This document shows positions 1 to 11,253 of a stretch of 25,398 nucleotides of DNA, piece after piece. Position 1 is the stretch's first letter. Each line of letters begins with the position of its first letter. The position numbers and the translations under genes were made by a program. The notes beneath the pieces are model-generated. The model had not been told where the DNA came from, ran no database searches, and saw only the letters and a program-made list of their open reading frames with translations. The DNA is from Funneliformis mosseae (taxonomy: Eukaryota; Glomeromycota; Glomeromycetes; Glomerales; Glomeraceae): NCBI GenBank assembly GCA_910592005.1, contig CAJVPP010000855.1, forward strand, positions 1-25,398. Reading direction: 5' to 3'.

Positions 1-3000
1 TATTTTTTTTTAGTTATCATTTAATGACTGATAATTTACAACACAATTTGTAGATTTATCAGTATTAATAACACCTGATTCTTGAGCTTGTTATATAAAA
101 TTAGGTAAGTCAGCAATATTGATATTAGGATAATGTAGTCTAGCGTTATTAGTCCAATCATAATTAAGATTAATATTCTATAAACCCAACTCAGTAGAAA
201 TATCAATAATCGCATTAAATCCTATATCTGATAAAAGCATCCAATCAGGTTTCATTTGTTCTTCTCCTTCCAGTTCTTTGTATTCATTATTTGATTCTTT
301 ATCACTCAATTCACTATCTAAGATATCCACAAGAGGATCAAGTAAATTAAACTCATTTTTAATTTTTTTACGATATTGATTATAGAACTCTAACTAAAGG
401 ATAATATCATTTTTAATTAACTAAGAAAGGTTATATTGATAGACATACAGAAGAACCTTAACTCAACAAAATTCTTTTCATTAGAGACTATTAATTTGAG
501 GTGAATATCATGATCAAATACATACGATATTTTTATTTTTGCATTGTTTTCACTGATATCTCCAGTAATTATATTTTAAGTAAAGTTCAAATAGCAAAAC
601 ATTTTCAAGTTCAGTGAGACGAGACTAATATTTTTGCAAAAGTGACTATACTATTTGACTGATTTTACCATCAGCTAAAAAATTATCTTTATAGTTATTT
701 CCTATACCACTAATCCATTGATGAATTTGTTTATTAAAATTCAAAGTAATAAATTAGTGACTGGAATAATAAAAGGGAATACTAAGAAGTATATAACATG
801 TTTTCTGTATTGTAAAGTCATGTTTAGCAGTATAGAGTAACAGATTTTAAAAAACAGACAGAGATGAAGTATCTGGATTACTATTACTAAGAACCCTATT
901 TAATATTTTTGAAAATTTCATAAAATTCAGTTCTGTCTTGCTTGCATATTTAGATACGTATTATAGAGCTGTCTTCATATTGAGAATCAGTTTTAAGTCA
1001 ACATTCGCATGTTAATCTTAAAGCTATAAGTGATTATGAAAGTTAACATACAGATAATTTTTTACTGTTATTAGCTTAGAATGTTCTTTATTATCATATA
1101 AATATGTATCTTTTGTGACCTTTTTTAGAAAATAAAACCTGCAATTTGATTGATCAGCATGATCTAGATATATACAATACAAAGAATTACATCTAGTATA
1201 TAATTGTAGTTTGTTAATTAGCTTGATGTAATTTTATTAGTCATCAAAATTTTATCAGATCATTTTTGACAGAAATGCTTGTCAGGTATAGGCGAATCAA
1301 TACCAGAATTGATGGTAATAATTAATGAGTTTAGATATTGCAACACTTTATTCATCAGATTTTTGTCATCTTTCATTCTTTTCCAATCAATATGAGGAGT
1401 ATCCTTTCTTTTTCTGATGCTATATATTATGAGGACTATCGCAGTGCTACCACTCATATCAGAACCACTAATTCTCAAAGTTTCATTTTGAAATTAACAC
1501 TTTTTCCAGAAATAACTTAAACCATTTTTCAAAAATCATATGACAATATGAGGAGTATCGATTAAATTTTACCGCTGCTTTAATATCAAATCTATATCAC
1601 ACGATATAAGCTTGTACAATTCTGACTAATATAAGTCAGTAATATTAAATGTAAAAAAATATTAATTCTTGAAATCCTAGTTATTTGATTATGTCAGCTA
1701 ATTCATATCTTCTTCTTATTCAAAACTGTCAACTTTTACGTAAGGCTTTACTAAATTATACAACCCTGTCTGTTATACAGCTATTCTTTTCTACCATCTC
1801 TCAAATTTCTTCAATGGTGTGCTGTTTACTATTTAATACTTTATTTATATATACTTTACCTTCCTGCAAAGCTCTTCAATATATCTGTGAATTTAATATG
1901 AAGTAACGTTAGTAAGGATGATGAGCAAATCTCCCATTCTTATATTTAAGCAAATGAAAAAAGTATTCTCATGCTTGACTTCTCTAATGTAATTTGACCA
2001 AAGGTTAGCACTACCTGTTAAATATAAAATTAGAAAAGCACACACAATACATACAATGTACTTAGAAGTTTGAAATTCATTGATAGGATTCCCATTTATT
2101 TTTAGCCACATAATAGGACCATCATTATTTTGCAATCTATTAAGAGTGTTGGCAATACACATTCTTTATTAAGTAAGAGAAAAGATGCTGAAACAAACTT
2201 TTAGCTTATTGAATCTTTAGTACCTTCATTGCTATTTTCAAAGTTATTACTAGTATCATTGATTTGAGAAAGGTTATCTTCAATTAGATCATTTTCAGGT
2301 AACAATTGCAATAATTCTTTATCGATAATAATATCTCTATAGTAACAGTTATTATTTTTTAACTAGTAAAGTATATGTAAAACCTTAGATCGATGAACAA
2401 TAAAATCTCTAAACGCTTCTCTATTTGTAGATTTACACCATATAATAAATATATTAAGTGATGATAGATTTTGAAGAAAATGTGTAGTGAATTCTAATAC
2501 GTCTTACAGAAAATTGATAATATTTTTATAATATATATACTGTCTGCCACGAAGACAATATACTGTAACTATTAAAAAAATTTGAGCTATTAATGTCTCT
2601 TTTATCTTCGTAAGGTCTTTTAACTCCTTTAGAACTTCATCAAGATCTATGTTATTTGCCACAGAAAATTTTTTCACTGAATTATTAATATCGATTTTAT
2701 TATAATAGTAATAATGACACTCTTTTTTTTATAAGTTCAATAGATGGAAACCTTTTGTTACATATAGAATAAAACCTATTCAAGAGGTTATTAATATTTG
2801 TGTGAAAATTCTGTAAAAGTTTTCAGTCTAATTCAGAAAGGTGACTCTTATTAATAGGTTGAGTATGTGATTCATTCTGTTGCAAATTGAAACATTCATC
2901 AATATTTCTTAAAACTTGAAAATTCTTTTTTTTATGGTAATATTTATGATTCTTTTTAAGTTGTAATTCACATTATTTTGCAATTTCAGCTGCTTTTTTT

Positions 3001-3074
3001 AACCATTTATTCTCTTTATCTTGAGCCTGTCTATTTTCATGTTATTTAACAGTTTCATCAGCTCTGTTTTTCAT
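1..3074 (-). pseudogene. Decayed Helitron-type Rep/helicase protein, N-terminal part
   Basis: Reading the minus strand in shifting frames gives a protein in the order expected for Helitron-like ORFs of AM fungi. A basic, Gln-rich coiled start (ATG at 3074) comes first. Next is a block with GPIMWLKINGNPINEF and LTGSANLW (ORF 2162-1893), then SPIPDKHFCQK near 1260-1290, then YTRCNSLYC with a CRF motif near 1150-1200. A block with HANVDL and YVSKYASK follows near 930-1010, and DWTNNARLHYPNI lies near 140. That order matches the Helitron-like N-terminal domain leading toward a PIF1-type helicase, which would lie beyond position 1. The helicase motifs are therefore not visible, and the truncation may only be the window edge. 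The copy is dead: it has several frameshifts and many in-frame stops. Most stops sit where Gln is expected, for example before YVSKYASK, in SVF-stop-NLLL and in SSH-stop-FITLN. The family call is from remembered resemblance; decay is seen directly. Confidence 0.8.
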
Positions 3075-3560
3075 TTTCGTAATGTATCACAAAGTGGTTA
3101 GGAATCCATTTGCAATTACGATTTTTATAAGCAATTAATATCAACAAAATCAACAACACAACAATCAAAAATTTCAGTTATTTATAATATTACAAAGAAA
3201 TCACGTTGCAAAATCAATTATTTATTATTTATATTTTAATTATTTTATTTCAATTAAAAACAATGTATAATATAAAATAAAAAGAATGTAAAAGTTTTAA
3301 TTTTCTTTTATAAATGTTAAAAAGTTATTAATATTTTTTTAAATGCTGTAAAATAAATTAAATGTTATACAGATCAGGGACATAAACAAAAAGCATTGTA
3401 AATAAAGCAATACATTACACATAAAACTAAGATTCTATTGGACAATAATGCGTGCAGACAGACAACACATGCATGATATAGAGTAGAATGGAAGTGTCCT
3501 ACACATACACTTCAAATAATTAATAAATTAAAGTTAATACTCAAGTTGCAACTATTAAAA

Positions 3561-3704
3561 TGGGACTTTTGCAATAGAAAGGGGAAACAGTTGGAAGATA
3601 AATAATGAGTTAATGCTAAAACTTTACCTAAAAATCATATTTGGCATATAAAAAGTAAAATTAAATTTTTTCAGCAGTTTTTCTCTTTCTATTGCAAAGG
3701 TCCT
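3561..3704. mobile_element. 144-bp MITE-like element with ~32-bp terminal inverted repeats
   Basis: The left end contains GGGACTTTTGCAATAGAAAG. The reverse complement of the right end contains AGGACCTTTGCAATAGAAAG. The match continues, more loosely, to about 32 bases per arm. There is no coding sequence, so this is probably a non-autonomous DNA transposon. Superfamily is uncertain because no clean target-site duplication is visible. Confidence 0.65.
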
Positions 3705-3910
3705 ATATCATCTTTACTAATTATATATTCTTAATATCCTATTTAAAAAGTAATGATAGGAACGATTACAGTAAATTTGTTGATAATATAATTTTTAGCA
3801 TATAAACAATTTTAAAACCATAGGATTTTCAAAATAATTAAAAACATAAATCATAGGATAATCATAACATAATCATTGTTTTAAAATTTTAACTTATAGT
3901 AAATTAATTA

Positions 3911-3962
3911 TATGGGACGGCTCATGCCATTTACTATGGATTTTAATAGCAAATGACCCATA
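3911..3962. repeat. 52-bp imperfect hairpin ending in TATGGG/CCCATA
   Basis: The ends TATGGGAC and GACCCATA are complementary apart from one base. Inside, CATTTACTATGG pairs with the ATTTTAATAGCAAATG side with a few mismatches. The CTATTAAAATC core recurs in the 78-bp element at 15611-15688, so the two may be related tiny MITEs. An isolated hairpin is also possible. Confidence 0.5.
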
Positions 3963-4073
3963 ATACTATCTTTAAGTTGTTGCTGGTAAAAGTTACGTCG
4001 AATTAATTGGAGTCATTTTTCTTAATAAATATCTTAAGTTATTTAAATTAGAGATTTTAACGTTTTTTTTTGT

Positions 4074-4887
4074 TCAAGGCTCTTGGAATCTAATTTTACC
4101 AAGAATTTCTTCGACTTCTGATTTACACCAAAGTTTCTAAATGAAAAAAATTATTAAAATAAAATTTTTGTTTTTAATCAAATTTTTTGCTTAAAGAAAA
4201 ATAATTTTACATGATAATTCTGTTTAATATTTTTCCACTTAATCGCGCATTGCTCAGCAGAATATTCGTAGTTATTTTCGCGCAGCTTAACGGAAGCACC
4301 GTCCCAGAGAGTCACTCTAACTCTATTAGCTGTTATACCACGACTTTCTAGTAGTAAAACTTTTTCATTATTTTCTTTCAGATAAGCGAGCAAGATTTTA
4401 GTTGATTCTTCTTCCCATCTACATGGATGTCCTATTATTTTAGAATCATTATAACTTTTATCGTTTTCACTTTCATCAAGAGGTTCAGGAATAGCTTCGG
4501 ATTTTAATATAAAAAAGTTTAATAACGAAAAGTTTAATAACAAGCAGCCTAGCCAGACGCATTTATTCTGTTAATTACGCGCTTTTATTTTGAAATGTAA
4601 GTTTAGTCAAAGTTTACTTAAAGATTACCTTGATTAATATCCTCATTTTGAGAGCTAGATAACCAAACGTTCTCTTGTTGAATATGAAAGCCAATATCTT
4701 CATTTTGGTTGTTCTGATCTGGAAGCTTTTCTTCACAATTAATTTGAAACATGTCATGTATATAAGAGAACGAAAGGATTGACGGGGATGAAAAAATTAT
4801 TTGATGTATATCCTCTAAGTTATGAACAATTCCAATAACGTAGTAAGGATAGTTGATAAAATGTTGTATAAGATACTCTGATAATTG
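4074..4887 (-). CDS. Myb/SANT-like (trihelix) DNA-binding protein, paralog 1; 5' end unresolved
   Basis: The best model has three exons: 4887-4629, 4548-4211 and 4136-4074, with GT/AG introns of 80 and 74 bp and phases that agree, giving 219 codons plus TGA. The middle exon holds the DNA-binding domain. It opens with CRWEEESTKILLAYLKE, continues with LWDGASVKLRE, and closes with YSAEQCAIKWKNIKQNYH, the W...LW...W spacing of trihelix/SANT-like folds. The last exon adds a short helix with SEVEEILGKI, ending FQEP. The first exon carries FQINCEEKLPDQN and SSSQNEDINQ, matching the same exon of paralog 2. No in-frame ATG opens the first block; it opens after a TGA at a CAG acceptor, so an upstream exon or a lost start is likely. 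A nuclear, DNA-binding role is inferred from the domain only. It may be decaying. Confidence 0.6.
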
Positions 4888-5012
4888 CTGGGATCAAGTT
4901 TAATATTAATTTGTATTTGAAGCAGAATTGAACTCATCATCTTGGAATACGTGGCGAAAAATTTGAAAGTAACTTTTAACATTTTCACTTATATTTATAT
5001 ACTATTCTTGAA

Positions 5013-5264
5013 CTAAAAATAACTGTTAGTTGGCAATTTTGAAATAATAATCAAAATTAGCAACGTTTGATTATTAAAGAAAAAATGTAACGATCGATCA
5101 AATCCCAAAGTGGTAATGGTGACATTTTCATTCATTAAAGGAAGGTCTCCAAACAATGGGAGCAATGATTCCGTTACTTTTAACAGACATTTAAAATTAT
5201 CTAAAAATATAATTATGGCAATAAATTTTCTTTTTTTATCAATTATAAAATGACCTGATATCAT
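5013..5264 (-). CDS. 83-codon ORF of unknown function, possible lost 5' part of paralog 1
   Basis: This is an open frame from ATG at 5264 to TAG. The product is hydrophobic, with FIAIIIFLDNF near the start, LLPLFGDLPLMNENVTI in the middle and LLILIIISKL near the end. I do not recognise it. It lies upstream of paralog 1 on the same strand, so it could be an additional exon, but no convincing splice pair joins them and no equivalent was found upstream of paralog 2. It may be a chance ORF in AT-rich DNA. Confidence 0.2.
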   Translation of the reverse strand: MISGHFIIDKKRKFIAIIIFLDNFKCLLKVTESLLPLFGDLPLMNENVTITTLGFDRSLHFFFNNQTLLILIIISKLPTNSYF

Positions 5265-6222
5265 GTTAATATAAAAATGACCAAAGTTTATTATAGAACG
5301 TAAAATTGTCTAACGTTAAATTTGTGTACACGGTAATGAAATAGAATAGAATTTAGACATAATGGTTATATAAAGTTTCTTTTCTCCCTTCGCTGGCAGA
5401 ATTTTTATTTTTCTAGTTTTTCTAGATAATGAATTCCCAAATAATCCTTCAATCAATCACAGGTCAAATATTGTATTGTGTAACAATCAAAGTCTTTATA
5501 ATTTTTTGACCATCAATTGTATTAATTATTCTATAGGTGATGATATTATTATCAGTTTTATCAACTATGTATATTCTGGCTTAATCTCAAAATATCGAAC
5601 GTTAAAACAGATCGTTCATAATAATATTACTACAAGAATTGTAGCGGTGTTTTTATCAGGATGAAATCAATAATGTAAGATGAGTCATTACGTAAGCGTA
5701 ATAACTGTAAAAAATTCATGAATTAGAACAATATTTTGATTGATGAATGTATAGGAGCAACACTTTATCCAAATATTTAGAGCTGATTTTTGACCATTAA
5801 TAAGAATTAAGCATAGCATTTATTAACGCTTAATTGGATTTTACAATAGAAACGACTTTTCAAAAAACTTTTTATTTTTGGATGCTCATGGTTATCGTTT
5901 ACGTATATAATGGATTTTATAATTTATAATTTAAAGCGCCAAATAAGTGTAAAATAGCCTTTATAATTAAAAAGTACAAAATACAATTTTTTTTTTTTAT
6001 TTGTCTAACTATAAATGGGTTGATTTCTTGGAAAATCAGGTCTCGGGAATTTTTTTAGATATTTATTGCATTTTTGGTTTTGACGTTATCAGATTAAAAT
6101 GCATTTTCTCAGAACCTGATTTTCCGAGAAATCTTCCCAAATATGTTTAGGAATTGTAATACCCTATAATAAAATAACAAAAATTTTTTTGGCCTCTGAC
6201 AATATAAACCTCCATCTCTCGT
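5265..6222. other. Spacer between the tandem paralogs
   Basis: No supported gene. A 62-codon open frame at 5476-5664 has no ATG start. The spacer holds one clear inverted-repeat element (6017-6138). Confidence 0.5.
6017..6138. mobile_element. 122-bp MITE-like element with ~28-bp inverted ends
   Basis: The left end has GGGTTGATTTCTTGGAAAAT. The reverse complement of the right end has GGGAAGATTTCTCGGAAAAT, and the match continues through CAGGT. AAAT flanks both ends (6013-6016 and 6139-6142), which may be a 4-bp target duplication or chance in this composition. It is non-coding, and higher in G+C at its ends than the surroundings. Confidence 0.65.
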
Positions 6223-7080
6223 TTAATTAAGAATTTCTTCGACGTAAGACTTATACTTAAAGTCTTCCCTATTCTAAATAAAAAAATTAAAAAAATACAA
6301 TTTATTATAAATGAATGAAATTTTGATCAATTTTTTTTTTTTTATTAAAAGTTTTACCTTATATTGCTTTTTAGCATTCTTCCACTTTATCTCACACTGT
6401 TCGGCAGTATATATGTCGCGTAACTTAGCGGAAGCACCGATCCAGAGCGGCTTTCTAACTTGGCTAGCCGTAGCACCACGACATTTTAACTTTGAGACAT
6501 CTTGTTTATGATCTTTCATGTATAAAAGTAAGGATATAATGGCTTCATCCGTCCATTTACATTTACATGGAAGTGCATTATTTTTCTTCGTTACTTTTGT
6601 TATTTCGTAACTTTCATTAGATTGGGAGCTTTCAATTTCGTCAAGAGTAACTTCAAATTCTTCCATAACCGAATCTAATAAAGTAATTATGACGGAACAA
6701 GTTTAATATTAACTTATTATGCGCATTTTTATAGATTTTGATTGGTTTCAGTGTAAAATTTACTTAAATTTACCTTGATTATTAAAAATTACATTCTCAT
6801 TTTGAGAGTTATTTAACTGTAAACTGTTAACTGGTTCAACATTTTTTGCGATAATATGCTTAACTAGTTCTTCATTTTGGTTGTAAAGTTTACAAATGAC
6901 TTTATAAAATTTCCTATTTTGGTAATTGCTTAATTTTTCTTCACAAGTGATTTGAAACAAACCGACATAAAACAATGGTGATAAACTAGGTGCTAGTTGG
7001 ATATTAAGTAAAATTCCATATTTATTTAATAGTGCATAAAAAGTGATGATCGTTGCTTGAGACAAATCATCAAATATCAT
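6223..7080 (-). CDS. Myb/SANT-like (trihelix) DNA-binding protein, paralog 2
   Basis: The model has three exons: 7080-6774, 6674-6358 and 6273-6223. The introns are 99 and 84 bp with GT/AG ends and matching phases, giving 224 residues. Exon 1 begins MIFDDLSQATIITFYALL and carries FQITCEEKLSNYQN and NNSQNENVIFNNQ, which align with paralog 1. Exon 2 starts acidic (MEEFEVTLDEIE) and holds the SANT-like domain with CKWTDEAIISLLLYMKDH, LWIGASAKLRDIY and TAEQCEIKWKNAKKQY. The 3' exon supplies NREDFKYKSYVEEILN before TAA. The intron position after the domain is identical to paralog 1. The start is uncertain: similarity to the other copy continues upstream of 7080 in another frame (a 37-codon ORF starting MYLLEFQIQ), so a frameshift or an unseen intron is likely. 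The function beyond DNA binding is unknown. Confidence 0.65.
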
Positions 7081-7797
7081 CAATCATTAATAGTTCTGAT
7101 AAAATGTTGAAAGTGCCGTCGTACAAAGAAATTTGATAAAGGTTCAAAACTATCATTTGGATTTGAAATTCAAGTAAATACATAGCGAAAAAGAATTTTG
7201 AAAAAAATTTAGGAAAAAAAATTTTGAAAAAAATTTTGAAAAATTATATTTTCATCATTTTTCACTTGTTTTATATATTTAATTTTCATAAAATGTAAAA
7301 TAATATCTTTATTATATTAATCCAAATTAAGTTAAGTATAAAACGTGAATCCAATCCTAATTTCAACCTAATTCGTTTAAAACACATCATTTTCCTAATT
7401 TGGATTGACAATTGTAAAATGTTAATTTGGATTAAACTATTAAACTAAATGATGTGACGGATCCATAGCTAAAATGAAAGTATAATGAAAATGCGCCTAG
7501 TGATTTGTATATGCAATAAATGAATTGTCTTAATTGCTATCTGTTTATTATCTTACGCATATCCTTTTTAATCTTCCCAAACAATGAGTTCTGAAATAAT
7601 TCGAATTAATCGAATCTGTCCAATAAAAAAAAAATAGTCGCAATTTTACATTTGTCGAAAAAAAATTTGTAATTTTATCATGTCGTAAATTATATATTAA
7701 TTTAGCAAATGCTGTATATCCCACAAGATTGCAAAAATCTAATTACTTACAAAATTTACAAAATAAATACTAAAAAGATTAAAGAATTGAGAATTAT
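7081..7797. other. Spacer between SANT-like paralog 2 and the lipase
   Basis: At 7186-7245 there is a simple repeat of AAAAAAATTTTG-type units. A 119-bp inverted-repeat element follows at 7317-7435. The rest is AT-rich with no supported gene. It includes decayed upstream similarity to the paralog-1 locus just beyond 7080. Confidence 0.5.
7317..7435. mobile_element. 119-bp inverted-repeat element (TTAATCCAAATTAA ends)
   Basis: The perfect 14-bp inverted ends are TTAATCCAAATTAA at 7317-7330 and TTAATTTGGATTAA at 7422-7435. A third, internal partial copy, CTAATTTGGATTG, lies at about 7395-7407. No clear target duplication is visible. It is probably a small MITE. Confidence 0.5.
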
Positions 7798-9794
7798 TCA
7801 AACTTCATCTTGTTCAATAATATCATCATCGTCGTCTTGATGATGATCATGATGGGTATTTTCATGTACATTATAATGTAGCAATAGATCAAATATCTCT
7901 GGAAAAATTTTTTGATGTACATCAGTAGCCCAAAGAAAATCTAAAGTATTAATGCAATCAAAAATCAATTTAAATAAAAGAATCAATAAGATAGTTAAAT
8001 CATAAAATTACCATTATAAACGCTTACCTAAATGTTCATAATCCAAGACTTCTCTTACAAGAACAGGAGCGGGAATTTGTTTTAATAACATATTCATATC
8101 ACCTAAACTATCTCTACCACCATAAAATATGGCTATAGGTGTAGTAATTTGCAACGTAGGGAATTTTTGACAAGAGTAACCTAATGAAGTTGAAGTGTAA
8201 GAATAAGGTGGCGAATCATTGAACATTTGAAATTTTCTCGAACCAATAATTTGAAACCAGTGCTATGATCGAAAGAGAGAAATAATTAGTCGAGAAAGAT
8301 TATTTTTTTTTTAAGAAAAAAAAAAATTATTTCATGAGACATTTAGATACACTTACAACCAAACTTTTGGTACTTGAATAACTATATAAATGATAATAAC
8401 CAATAGCCTTTTGTGTTTCACTGATATTTTTACAATTCCAACCAAATAAAAATCTTAGAGCCAAATCGATAATTTTAGTAAAAATAGGTGGTGATAATAC
8501 ATTTTGCCAGAACAATGCCATTGCTAATACCGCTTTACGACCGAAAAATAAATATATTACATTTGGTGATGATTTCATTAACGCATCAACAACTGGATTT
8601 CTCAGTCCTTTATCAAGAGATGTGATTTTAATTATTATTTCATGAAAAAAAAATTTTACGCATGAAAAGAAATTATTTACCTTTTGGACTTGTCGCTGGG
8701 GCCAACGCTATAAATAAGTTTACTTTATTGTTTAAAGTTGGATTAATTGATAGTGCAGCAAAACATTGAGCTGTTCCTTGAGAAAATCCAATATATGCTA
8801 GTGAAGGTGCTCCCGTTACTTCCAAGATGTACTGTCGAATAGCTAAATTAAGCTTAAAATAATTTAAAGTCGATCAAGAAATCTATGATCATACTTACAT
8901 CAATAGTATCTGGTAAATCGTATAAAGCCATTTCATCCATCGAATATTCCCAAAATTGTCTTTCACTTGGATCAAATTTAGTATGCTTCATTGAATACTT
9001 ATTACCTCTAATATTACCAAACCACACATCGTATCTGAAAAATAAATATAAAAGCATTAAAAATATAAAATTCGTTCATTCAATCAACCTCTTGTTATTT
9101 TATTTACCCTGCATCAGCTAATAAACAGGCCAATCTATTTTCATATTCTACATTACAAATCCAAAGCTCACTACAAGTCATCAATCCATGATAAAGTAGT
9201 ACAACGGGTTTAATGTATTTTTTTTTTTGAGACGATGATTCAGAAGAGTTTGCTTTATTCTTTATCTTTATTTCATTCGGATCCTTTCTAATTGCTGATA
9301 ATGAAATTCCATTATTCTTAAATATGGTTTCTATACTAGGGTCTTGCTGTTGAGTTGGATTTAATGCAAAAGTGGCAGATGGTTGTTTCCCATGAGGAAT
9401 TCTTTGAACTCCCAATATATAATTATCTTTTGTTTTCACTATATGTTCTTCAACTGGATAGCCCCAATAATTTGCTAACTCTTGGAAACTTTCCGCATGT
9501 TGAAGTATTTTCACTGGTAATGTTCTTTCATCTTTATATATCATCGAAAATAATCTATATTAAATATATCGGTGTAAAGTGAGCAATAAATCATTAATTT
9601 TTTTTTCAAAAAAAAAAAAATTGTTAATTAGAACAACTATACCGTTGACTTTCATCTCTAAAATATTTTACTCCTGCATTAGGTAATAAATAAGTTACAA
9701 CACGAAGTAATTTTTCAAAAAATAAAAAAACAATAGTGATGATTAATGTCTGATAATCTCTGTAATTTAATCTCCCAATAATTGGCACTTCCAT
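7798..9794 (-). CDS. Acid-lipase family protein, probable steryl ester hydrolase (7 exons, 504 aa)
   Basis: Exons are 9794-9643, 9554-9108, 9034-8899, 8831-8681, 8607-8357, 8262-8028 and 7940-7798. All six introns (67-94 bp) have GT/AG ends, and phases sum to 505 codons including TGA. The start MEVPIIGRLNYRDY is the only in-frame ATG before the conserved region; upstream in-frame sequence has no ATG. Residues ~16-37 form a membrane segment. Lipase motifs are complete: oxyanion-region HGL at 173-175, nucleophile Ser262 in GFSQG, Asp430 in FYGGRD and His456 in DYEHLDFLWA. DMALYDxPxTIDYIL-like, KGL and HWFQII junctions also fit the Yeh1/Yeh2/Tgl1 group, which hydrolyse sterol esters at lipid droplets or membranes. 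The tail is unusually His- and Asp-rich (HHDHHQDDDDD). It is intact, with no stops or frameshifts, although it borders the AT island. Triacylglycerol lipase activity is an alternative. Confidence 0.93.
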
Positions 9795-10659
9795 TGTTTT
9801 GAACAAGAAATATATTCCTTTAACAAATCTTTTTGAGATTATGAAAAAAAAAAAATTGATTGTCCATTGCACCAAAATTCTACTATTTTATACTTAATTT
9901 TCGATATTTCCCGCAGCAAAGATAATCAATCGTATGATGAGATTTTCTAAATGTTTTTAATCAATAAACTTTTAACGTTAATATATATAACTTATTTTTG
10001 ATAATCAATTAAGCTAAAATATTAATAACCTATAAAATTTGATAAAAGGTAAAATTATATTATAACTTATAAAAAATGATAAAATATATCAAAACTTTTT
10101 TAAATCTATACAATTAAATATTTAAATATTTTATTGATTTAAAGTATAAAAATTATTATCTGAAAATAAGCAAGCTTTAAACATTATATATTTATTTATT
10201 AATTAAAATTCATTTTTTATATAATCAAATATAAATTATTTAATGTTCATATATAAATAAATACCTTTAAATTTTTTTTTAAAAAAAGAAATTTTAAACT
10301 TCAAAAAGAATATTTATTTATTTTATTAGAAATATTCTTTTAAATTTATTAATATTTTTTTTTTTTAAAAAAAATTATTTAAAATTTATAAATATTTAGA
10401 AACTATATTTAATTAAAGTTATAATCTGCAATCATAATAAAATAATTTATTAAATATTAAAAAGTTTAAAAATATATAGAATGAGTACTAAGAAAAATAA
10501 ATAAGGATTGAACATAATAAAAATAAACAAAAAAACAGTTTTTAATCTAAATGTAATATGAAATCTAAAGATCATTTTTTGAATAACTGACTTTTTAAAT
10601 TATTTAATTATATGATTTTATATAAAAAAAAAAATGGTATAATATTTTCTTAATACAAA

Positions 10660-10827
10660 TAGCTAAATAAAAACTTTATAATAAAAAGGAAATAAACTAC
10701 TAAAAAAATTTTTTTTAAGATAATATTAAATCTGAATTTATTTTATTAAAAAATAATATTTAACTTATAAAGTAAAAAATTTTTTGGTAATGTTTTTACT
10801 TTCTATTATAAAATGCTTATATAGCTA
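10660..10827 (+). mobile_element. ~168-bp fold-back element, copy A
   Basis: Arms of about 60 bp pair across the element. The left end, TAGCTAAATAAAAACTTTAT, matches the reverse complement of the right end, TAGCTATATAAGCATTTTAT. Both arms then run into a poly-A/poly-T block of about 15 bp. The loop contains AAATCTGAATTTATTTTATT. Copies B and C elsewhere in the island share the same order of segments, so this is a repeat family, not a chance palindrome. Confidence 0.65.
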
Positions 10828-11081
10828 AACTATATATTGAATAACAAATATACTGTATATTTTTGAAAATAAGTAATATGTAACATACTCCTTTATAGTA
10901 ATTTTTTATTAGTCATATATTATATATTATATTATTTATCACACATATACTAATTAATACATATTTTATATATATTACTTATTTTTAGAAAAATACAATA
11001 TTACAAAAATATAGCATAATATTTTATTATATTAATTATCTTTTTTTATTAAGTAAAAAATGTTTAATAGTTAAATCTATA

Positions 11082-11253
11082 CAGTCAATTCTTGATATAG
11101 CGAACTCTTGATATAATGAATTTTTTAAACAAATATAATAAAAATACTCTTGTTATAACGAATTGGCCAATCAGATCTCTTAAAATCTTCACTATAGCCT
11201 TATAGCGAAATTGAGGTCTAAAACATAGAGTTCGTTATAACAAGAGTTGACTG
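11082..11253. mobile_element. 172-bp MITE, copy 1 (CAGTCAA ends, TA duplication)
   Basis: The left end CAGTCAATTCTTGATATAGC and the reverse complement of the right end CAGTCAACTCTTGTTATAAC match at 24 of 27 terminal bases. Each end is flanked by TA, the target duplication of Tc1/mariner/pogo elements. There is no ORF, so an autonomous element would have to supply the transposase. A second copy of exactly the same length lies at 16101-16272. This copy keeps more G and C and is presumably closer to the original. Confidence 0.85.

Larger units (their letters stand above)
3075..4073. other. Gene-free spacer with two inverted-repeat elements
   Basis: This AT-rich stretch lies between the Helitron relic and the first SANT-like gene. 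Apart from the inverted-repeat element at 3561-3704 and the hairpin at 3911-3962, I see no coding potential, RNA gene or clear regulatory site. Confidence 0.6.

Noticed and set aside
1..3074. Reassigned stop codons (TAA/TAG read as Gln), since so many stops fall at Gln positions
   Set aside because: The relics also contain frameshifts and TGA stops at Arg or Trp positions, and the intact lipase uses TGA as its only stop with ordinary CAA/CAG Gln codons.
5476..5664. Possible BTB/POZ fragment (NYVYSGLI)
   Set aside because: Only a few residues fit, there is no ATG start, and no neighbouring exon extends the domain.
9795..9875. N-terminal extension of the lipase (27 extra codons)
   Set aside because: The open frame begins with TTG and includes a long T-run. 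No in-frame ATG lies upstream of 9794, and MEVPIIGRL fits the family start.
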